The notes below the pieces were generated by a model that was given only the letters and a program-made list of their open reading frames with translations, made no database searches and was not told where the DNA came from. From Basidiobolus heterosporus B8920 (Eukaryota; Basidiobolomycota; Basidiobolomycetes; Basidiobolales; Basidiobolaceae): a stretch of DNA of 13,707 nt. The stretch spans positions 1 through 13,707 of the forward strand of contig JNET01022912.1 in the NCBI GenBank assembly GCA_000697455.1. The letters are read 5' to 3'. Position 1 is the stretch's first letter, and the number at the start of each line of letters is the position of its first letter. Of this stretch, positions 9,770-13,707 are shown piece after piece. Both the position numbers and the translations under genes were made by a program.

Positions 9770-10348
9770 ATGCAAAAAGATTTGAAAGATGTATTCTCTG
9801 GTAACTATATAGAAATAAATGCTGACTGTAGCGTTAAACCGTTGTCACCAAAAGAGGCAGAGATCCTTTTTACTTTGACTGAAAACTCGCGTTCTCACCT
9901 AGCAAGATTCTTGCCTTGGCTGGACTCAGTCAAAACGGTTGCGGATTCGGCCAAATTTCTTAAGGAGGGAGAAAAGCGACTACACACTAACACAGGCATG
10001 GAACTTGGTGTTTACTTCAAAAAGGAGCTAGCAGGCGTTTTAGGAGTTCATGAGATTGACTGGAATAACTCAACTGTGACCTTGGGCTATTGGCTTGGAA
10101 AGAGCTTCACCAGACACGGAATAGTGACCAATGCAACAAGATATCTAGTAAACAAATTACTGGTTGATTTAGAGATAAGTCAGGTAGAGATCCATTGCGC
10201 GGTAGAAAATAGTAAAAGTAGAGCTATTCCTGAGAGATTGTTCTTCAAAAAAATACCCCATCTGCAAAAAAAATACTCAGTCGATCATGTTGTTTACACA
10301 ATGCAAAGACAGGACTGGTTGAATCTCAAAGAAGACATCAACCCATAA
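9770..10348 (+). CDS. GNAT N-acetyltransferase, RimJ/RimL type, intronless and bacterial-like
   Basis: Transfers acetyl from acetyl-CoA to an amine, in this branch typically an N-terminal or small-molecule amine; the substrate is unknown. The ATG at 9770 gives 192 aa, close to the 175-190 aa usual for bacterial RimJ/RimL proteins. The N-terminal part aligns in style with LLEPKDAE..LxENxxxLxxFLPWLD (here PLSPKEA..LARFLPWLDS, 24-53). GYWLGK at 106-111 and RHGIVT at 115-120 form the acetyl-CoA motif A region. NSKSRAIPERL at 147-157 is the hallmark of this subfamily, and VDHVVYTMQRQDW at 171-183 closes the fold. Oddities: the usual 'RLGF' reads RLFF, and the following loop is shorter than normal. 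No introns are visible, unlike every spliced gene to its left, and it sits among decayed repeats. Horizontal acquisition from bacteria is likely, and whether it is still functional is open. Confidence 0.75.
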   Translation: MQKDLKDVFSGNYIEINADCSVKPLSPKEAEILFTLTENSRSHLARFLPWLDSVKTVADSAKFLKEGEKRLHTNTGMELGVYFKKELAGVLGVHEIDWNNSTVTLGYWLGKSFTRHGIVTNATRYLVNKLLVDLEISQVEIHCAVENSKSRAIPERLFFKKIPHLQKKYSVDHVVYTMQRQDWLNLKEDINP

Positions 10349-10431
10349 AAGCAAAATTTTGACCTTGCATACATATCAAATATTTATTCCAAGTAAAGTT
10401 GGACTTGATTACAAGCATGCTATCAAAGTGC

Positions 10432-10873
10432 TTAGAACTCATTCATGCCTGATGGACCAGTGGTGATTTTCCTTGATATGTTGGCCAGTGGTCTCCTCAA
10501 CACTACGACTCTTTGATCCAGAGCAAACGAAACAACAAATGCAAAAAGTCCAAGAATAACAAGGTCAGAGTCATTGCACTCAATACCGATAATCAGCACG
10601 CTGAATGACACCATACCAGCGAGACTAAGAGGAGGAGCTTTCTCCTAAAGCAAGTTGATCGTATCCATACCAACAGTGAGATATTGATGGCGATGGTGCC
10701 AGTAAGGCTCAAACAGATGCGCCAACCAGTACAGCAGCCTGAGTAACCAATTGTTTAACAACGCATGTCAATTGTGTCATAGCACCACGAACCTTGGTAG
10801 TTGATACCTCACCGATATAGGTTGGAAGCACAACTGTGCCGAAGCCAGATCCAATGCCAGTAAATAGACGTCT
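10432..10873 (-). pseudogene. decayed MFS sugar-porter (GLUT-like) pseudogene
   Basis: Two separate minus-strand blocks match the sugar-transporter family. Block 1 (10873-10709) reads RRLFTGIGSGFGTVVLPTYI, then GEVSTTKVRGAM. This is the helix 4-5 region with the PxYxxE..xxxxRG signature, and it ends in a stop after 54 residues. Block 2 (about 10641-10432) contains SLAGMVSFSVLIIGI and LVILGLFAFVVSFAL, resembling helices 9-10. The central cytoplasmic loop and helices 6-8, which should lie between them, are missing, and the joining ~65 bases are non-coding. It is therefore a host gene fragment with an internal deletion and loss of both ends. The sequence just beyond the right end merges into retrotransposon debris, suggesting element-associated breakage. 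Confidence 0.7.
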
Positions 10874-10962
10874 AACAACCTACGTGCACTTGGTCTCTCC
10901 AAGAACATGGATGAACAAGATGTTATTGAAATGGACAGAATTACAGTGTCCGAATAACAACT

Positions 10963-11018
10963 ACTTTAGTGGATGAATTGAAATCAATTGGGATATCTAC
11001 CACAAATGAAGATATTAT
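10963..11018 (+). mobile_element. Copia gag fragment (old relic)
   Basis: Fifty-six bases here match 12763-12818 in the gag region of the Copia element to the right, with about five mismatches (roughly 90% identity). It is an isolated scrap of a second copy of the same family and is clearly broken. Weaker similarity may extend leftward to about 10900. Confidence 0.75.
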
Positions 11019-11044
11019 GACTTAGAGAATCAGAAAATGTAGTC

Positions 11045-11430
11045 TCCACTCTCAACTTACACACTCTGATTTTGCTTGGAAGTATACAGATGACTTGACT
11101 TTCTTCTGTTGAAATCTGCATAGTTTAGCTCCTATTACCCATACAAGATCTTACTCTTATTATACTTTCCTATCAGTTTTCCCTTACCCAAAATTCACAC
11201 TCAGGCTTTGCTTAGGATATTTTCACTAACTGAGAAGTACTCAGAATACTTGACTTTCCAAGACATGTCCAAATAAACCCGAACCTGGCACATATTTTTC
11301 TGAGACCTTCTTGATCAAGTCTCACACATAACATTATTTACTCTCTGAATAAAATATAGAAGACAACTTTATATTCAATAAACCTATAAGTGAACTCTGT
11401 CAACACTCTTCAATACTATCCACCATTACT
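11045..11430 (+). mobile_element. Copia LTR pieces (old): partial LTR followed by a second LTR copy
   Basis: Bases 11107-11430 align along most of the length of the LTR at 11987-12335. Both begin TGTTGAAAT and share blocks such as CCCAAAATTCACAC, TTTTCACTAAC, AATACTTGACTTT and CAACTTTA, but they are strongly diverged. Bases 11045-11106 just before it resemble the middle of the same LTR (TCTCA..TTACACACT..TTTTGCTTGGAA, then ACTTGACTTT). The second copy therefore appears to start inside an older LTR. These are old, broken fossils; low similarity to the right-hand LTR suggests considerable age. Confidence 0.65.
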
Positions 11431-11856
11431 CTGATTACTTTTTGATAAACATATAAATGACATCTTCATCCTTGGTGAATATATGAGTAAAAACTTCTTA
11501 GATTAGGTCAGCGTAGCACCTGAGTACTCATATAATTAGGTATATACCTTATTTTCTATACATATGAGATATATGTCAAAGTTAAGAATGTCTATGACCA
11601 TAGTGGATTGATTACAAGATTATGAAATTAATGCATTTATGAGAAATCCTAAGCATATCCAAATGAGTTCAAACATCCACAATAAGTTCCTAGACTTATA
11701 AAGCAGTATGCAGTAGGTTACTTTCTTAGTTCTAACAAAAGGGATAAATTCTTATCTATATTACAATATAATATCAAATCAAAGCACAACTTGATAACAT
11801 CTAAAGTCACCTCAAATGCCACCATTTTCACATTCAACCAAAATTATACTTTCTTC
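11431..11856. other. AT-rich debris between LTR fragments
   Basis: No gene is visible. The first ~65 bases (ACTTTTTGATAAACATATAAATGACATC...GAGTAAAAAC) resemble the 3' third of the right-hand LTR. The last ~70 bases (CACCTCAAATGCCACCATTTTCACATTC) loosely resemble its middle. The centre is AT-rich sequence of unclear origin. The stretch is probably further decayed LTR material of the same family, with low confidence. Confidence 0.4.
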
Positions 11857-11986
11857 TGTTGAAATTCATATAGTTTATCACCTGATTACTCACACTCAGT
11901 CCACCCTTATTATATTTACTTAGCAATTTCCTCTCACCCAAAATTCACATGTGGTTTTACTCAGAATATTTTCACTAACTTAGAAG
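11857..11986 (+). mobile_element. Copia LTR fragment interrupted by the next element
   Basis: The first ~130 bases of an LTR of the same family (TGTTGAAATTCATATAGTTT... to ...ACTAACTTAGAAG). It stops exactly where the LTR at 11987 begins, at a point equivalent to the middle of that LTR. This is the pattern expected if the right-hand element inserted into an older LTR of its own family. The remaining part of this LTR is not seen inside the window. Confidence 0.7.
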
Positions 11987-12335
11987 TGTTGAAATTCACA
12001 TAATTTAGCACCTAATTATTCATACTTGATTTCATCCTGATTATATTTACTTGGCAATTTCTTCTCACCCAAAATTCACACTTGGGTTTTACTTGGAATA
12101 TTTTTCACTAACTTAGAAGTACCCATAATACTTGACTTTTTCAAACATGTCCAAATGCCCCCAAACTTTGCACACATGTTCCTGGGACCTCCCTTAACAT
12201 ATTCTATATGTTATTTTGTTTACTTCTTGACAAAAGTACAAATGCCAACTTTACATCTAATAAATCAATAAGTGAAAAACACATATTCTTCTAATTCTCC
12301 AAATCACTTCCAATAGTTCCCAGAATCTCACAACA
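11987..12335 (+). repeat. 5' LTR of the Copia element, 349 bp
   Basis: Begins TGTTG and ends CAACA, a perfect 5-bp inverted terminal pair with the canonical TG..CA ends. A primer-binding-type sequence and gag follow directly. AATAAA at 12259-12264 may be its poly(A) signal. The five bases before it, AGAAG, would be its target duplication, but the other side is not in the window. Confidence 0.8.
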
Positions 12336-12347
12336 GGTCATGAGCCC
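12336..12347 (+). other. primer-binding site of half-tRNA type
   Basis: GGTCATGAGCCC follows the LTR without a gap. It is complementary, with about one mismatch, to the anticodon-arm sequence GGGCTCATAACC of fungal/animal initiator tRNA-Met. It resembles the primer site of Drosophila copia, where an internal tRNA-Met fragment primes reverse transcription. The match is recalled family knowledge, not a search. Confidence 0.55.
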
Positions 12348-13140
12348 CAAGCTTGCACTCTCTGGAATGTCTACTACTGCTATCACTGGAATTCTTCCTC
12401 CTGCCAAAAAGTTTGATGGTACTAACTATCAAGTCTGGAAGGTGAAAATGAAAATAATGCTGCAAGAAAGAGGTCTTTGGGATATTGTTCCAGGAGAAGA
12501 AGGACAACATAAAGGAACTCAAGAAAATGCTTTGATGTACTTAAAGAAGGAGCAAAGTGCCTTTAACTCAATTTGTCTCAATGTTGAAGATAAATTACTT
12601 ATCCAATGTGCCAGAGCCAAAATTGCCAAGAACGCCTGGAAAGCCTAAGAAGACACCTACCAAGCTAGTTCTGCTGCTAATAAGATGTACTTGAGAAGAA
12701 AGTTCTTTAACACCAAGATGCATGCTGGAGAAGACACAAAATGCTTGATAAACAGAATCACAACTTTAGTTGATGAAATGAAATCAATTGGGGTATCTAC
12801 CACCAATGAAGATATCATAGTTACACTCCTGAATAGCCTGCCTGATGAGTTTCAGAGCCTGGTAATGGCCCTAGATCTCAGAATTGAAGATTTGACCCTA
12901 AATTACAGTTATGGAAGATTACTGGATGAAGATTTGTGAAAATCAGATACCTGCCAAAAAGGAGATGAGAATGCCTTATTAAGCAATGGAAGACCTTCCT
13001 ATAAGAGTACAAAACACTATAAGAAGAAAAATAACACCTACTGTGATTACTGTCAAAGGACTGGCCATTCAGGTAAAGATTGCTGGAAAAGATTAGCAAA
13101 AGAAGGAAAGAAGGCTGAATCCGGAAAAGCTGTTTCAGCT
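12340..13140 (+). mobile_element. Copia gag region with CCHC zinc knuckle (fossil)
   Basis: The N-terminal part carries the UBN2/DUF4219-type gag motif KFDGTNYQVWKVKMKIMLQE, followed by a WDIVPG stretch, as in Copia gag proteins. A CX2CX4HX4C knuckle (CDYCQRTGHSGKDC) lies at 13042-13080. The region is broken in several places and cannot give a full gag protein. Confidence 0.8.
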
Positions 13141-13146
13141 GGTGAC

Positions 13147-13428
13147 TGTTGAAATTACTTGGGGAGAATTATTGGTCTGGCCAGGAATTGAACCTGGGAC
13201 CTCCTTAACTCTAGCAAGGTGCTCTAACCACTGAGCTACCAGTCCTTATATGCTATGCCTATATTACTAGGGGACCTTAACCTAGTCTGTCTTTGTATGG
13301 TACTTTGGCATGTCAGCTATACAAGCAACTGATTGGTCTTAGACTTTGTGTTCAGATGCAGTCACCATACTCCATATTTTCCTCTTTAGGAAATGCTGCT
13401 TGTACCACAAGTCACCAGACTTTCAACA
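13147..13428 (-). mobile_element. 282-bp LTR-like insertion carrying a tRNA sequence (solo LTR or miniature LTR-type element)
   Basis: The ends are TGTTGAAA and TTTCAACA, a perfect 8-bp inverted pair with TG..CA termini, flanked by GTGAC on both sides. These are the marks of an LTR or solo LTR. There is no coding capacity. On the minus strand, near one end, lies a 73-nt tRNA cloverleaf (13245-13173). The other ~180 bases are unrecognised. Only about 26 bases separate the tRNA from the nearer element end. Alternatives are a tRNA-derived SINE (argued against by the symmetric inverted ends and the lack of an A-rich tail) or a DNA-type miniature element with 5-bp duplications. The first ten bases equal those of the Copia LTRs next to it. 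Strand is given as that of the tRNA. Confidence 0.75.
13173..13245 (-). tRNA. tRNA-like cloverleaf, nominal anticodon AGA, probably element-borne pseudo-tRNA
   Basis: Seventy-three nucleotides fold as a complete class I tRNA. The acceptor GGACTGG/CCAGACC has one A-A mismatch, the D stem GCTC/GAGC is perfect, the anticodon stem CCTTG/TAAGG has one G-T pair, the variable loop is five bases, the T stem CCAGG/CCTGG is perfect, and the discriminator is A. The A box (TAGCTCAGTGG) and B box (GGTTCAATTCC) both match the pol III consensus. The loop CTAGAGT gives anticodon AGA, which would be serine, but serine tRNAs have a long variable arm and this does not. The anticodon has therefore probably drifted, or the gene is not a working tRNA. 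CCA is not encoded, no intron is present, and no T-run terminator follows directly. Confidence 0.7.
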
Positions 13429-13484
13429 GTGACTAACTATTTATATCTGCACTATGTATGACCAGAAACAAGGATTCTCAGATG

Positions 13485-13602
13485 TGGTATATTGATTCTG
13501 GAGCTTCCCAACACTTCACAAATCAAAAAGATTGGTTTACTCAATATGAAGAAATACCAATTAGAAAGGTTTTCATGGGAGATGACCAAACATTAGCCCT
13601 AT
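13485..13602 (+). mobile_element. start of Copia protease domain (fossil)
   Basis: WYIDSGASQHF begins at 13485 and is the catalytic D-S-G-A-S motif with the usual downstream H of Copia aspartic proteases; KVFMGDD follows near 13570. The domain is cut off where unrelated sequence begins, so this is a broken remnant. Confidence 0.85.
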
Positions 13603-13707
13603 GAAAATTAATTTCGTCAGATCCGGATCTGATCTGGATCTGATTTGTGTGATCCCGCCATAAAATTGTTAGGTCACCGGCTAGTTGTTAATTATTAGGT
13701 GGGCTGC
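13603..13707. other. unrelated sequence joining the Copia fossil, with a 16-bp palindrome
   Basis: Copia similarity ends near 13600 and new sequence follows. It contains the perfect palindrome TCAGATCCGGATCTGA at 13617-13632, followed by further GATCTG units. Five GATC sites fall within 35 bases. It may be the edge of a second mobile element inserted in the Copia copy, or a breakpoint. The window ends too soon to tell. Confidence 0.5.

Larger units (their letters stand above)
13142..13433. repeat. 5-bp target-site duplication GTGAC flanking the inner insertion
   Basis: GTGAC at 13142-13146 and again at 13429-13433 exactly bracket the 282-bp insertion. A 5-bp duplication is what Ty1/Copia and many other LTR-element integrases leave. 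An exact, unmutated pair suggests the insertion is fairly recent compared with its host fossil. Confidence 0.85.
11987..13602 (+). mobile_element. Ty1/Copia LTR retrotransposon, 5' part, broken fossil
   Basis: In order: 5' LTR (11987-12335), primer-binding site, gag with a CCHC zinc knuckle, and the start of the protease. Homology to Copia stops near 13600, where unrelated sequence begins. Integrase, reverse transcriptase, RNase H and the 3' LTR are not in the window. The copy is broken, with several breaks in the coding part plus one insertion of another element (13147-13428). It is younger than the LTR pieces to its left, which it appears to have landed in. Its age cannot be set because the partner LTR is absent. 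Confidence 0.85.

Noticed and set aside
9770-10348. Acetyltransferase as bacterial contamination of the assembly
   Set aside because: It is embedded between fungal-type repeats and a eukaryotic sugar-porter pseudogene in one continuous window. No Shine-Dalgarno-like or operon context is seen, though read-level proof is not available here.
13173-13245. Functional tRNA-Ser(AGA)
   Set aside because: Anticodon AGA is present, but the five-base variable loop is wrong for serine, there is an acceptor mismatch, no nearby T-run terminator follows, and it lies inside a mobile unit.
13147-13428. tRNA-derived SINE
   Set aside because: The tRNA part is well inside the unit, there is no A-rich or simple-repeat tail, the ends are inverted TG..CA repeats and the duplication is 5 bp. 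All point to an LTR-type unit.
1-13707. CRISPR array, prokaryotic defence system or biosynthetic cluster
   Set aside because: No regularly spaced repeats are seen, and the host genes are unrelated single functions with eukaryotic introns.

Overview
The window looks like a fungal nuclear contig, most likely a basidiomycete and perhaps a rust-type Pucciniomycotina. The evidence is short GT..AG introns (55-78 bp) splitting otherwise standard eukaryotic genes, a GPD protein closest in wording to animal and basidiomycete forms, an interstitial TTAGGG-type telomere motif, and Copia-family retrotransposon debris. The lineage below 'fungus' is inference. No search could be run.

The left and middle part (about 1-8900) is ordinary host gene space. 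It holds a seven-exon NAD-dependent glycerol-3-phosphate dehydrogenase (632-2048, +) and a three-exon SulP/SLC26 anion (sulfate) transporter (3501-5581, +) with a TCACGTG box and a TATA box upstream. Next come an unrecognised, apparently intronless 216-residue basic protein with its own TATA box (6507-7157, +), and a three-exon EamA/DMT-superfamily transporter of the SLC35F5/THI74 type (7572-8879, -). The last two are convergent. Gene-free stretches between them show little beyond short repeats and candidate poly(A) signals.

The right part (about 8900-13707) is a decayed, transposon-rich zone. It begins with a 9-bp minisatellite and a short interstitial telomere motif. A possible relic of a small secreted protein follows, then an intronless GNAT acetyltransferase of bacterial RimJ/RimL type (9770-10348, +; horizontal-transfer candidate). 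Next is a decayed sugar-transporter pseudogene on the minus strand (about 10432-10873). From about 10963 to 13600 lies a pile of Ty1/Copia fossils of one family: a gag scrap, several LTR pieces nested in each other, and a 5' LTR, half-tRNA-type primer site, gag and start of protease of a broken element.

The most interesting item is a 282-bp insertion at 13147-13428 inside that Copia fossil. It has perfect 8-bp inverted ends (TGTTGAAA/TTTCAACA), the TG..CA termini and 5-bp target duplication (GTGAC) of an LTR-type element. On its minus strand it carries a 73-nt tRNA cloverleaf with intact A and B boxes. It looks like a solo LTR or miniature LTR-type element that has captured a tRNA gene. Its first ten bases match the start of the surrounding Copia LTRs.

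The host genes do not form a cluster or pathway together. GPD serves glycerol and redox metabolism, SulP sulfur uptake, and the DMT protein an unknown solute.
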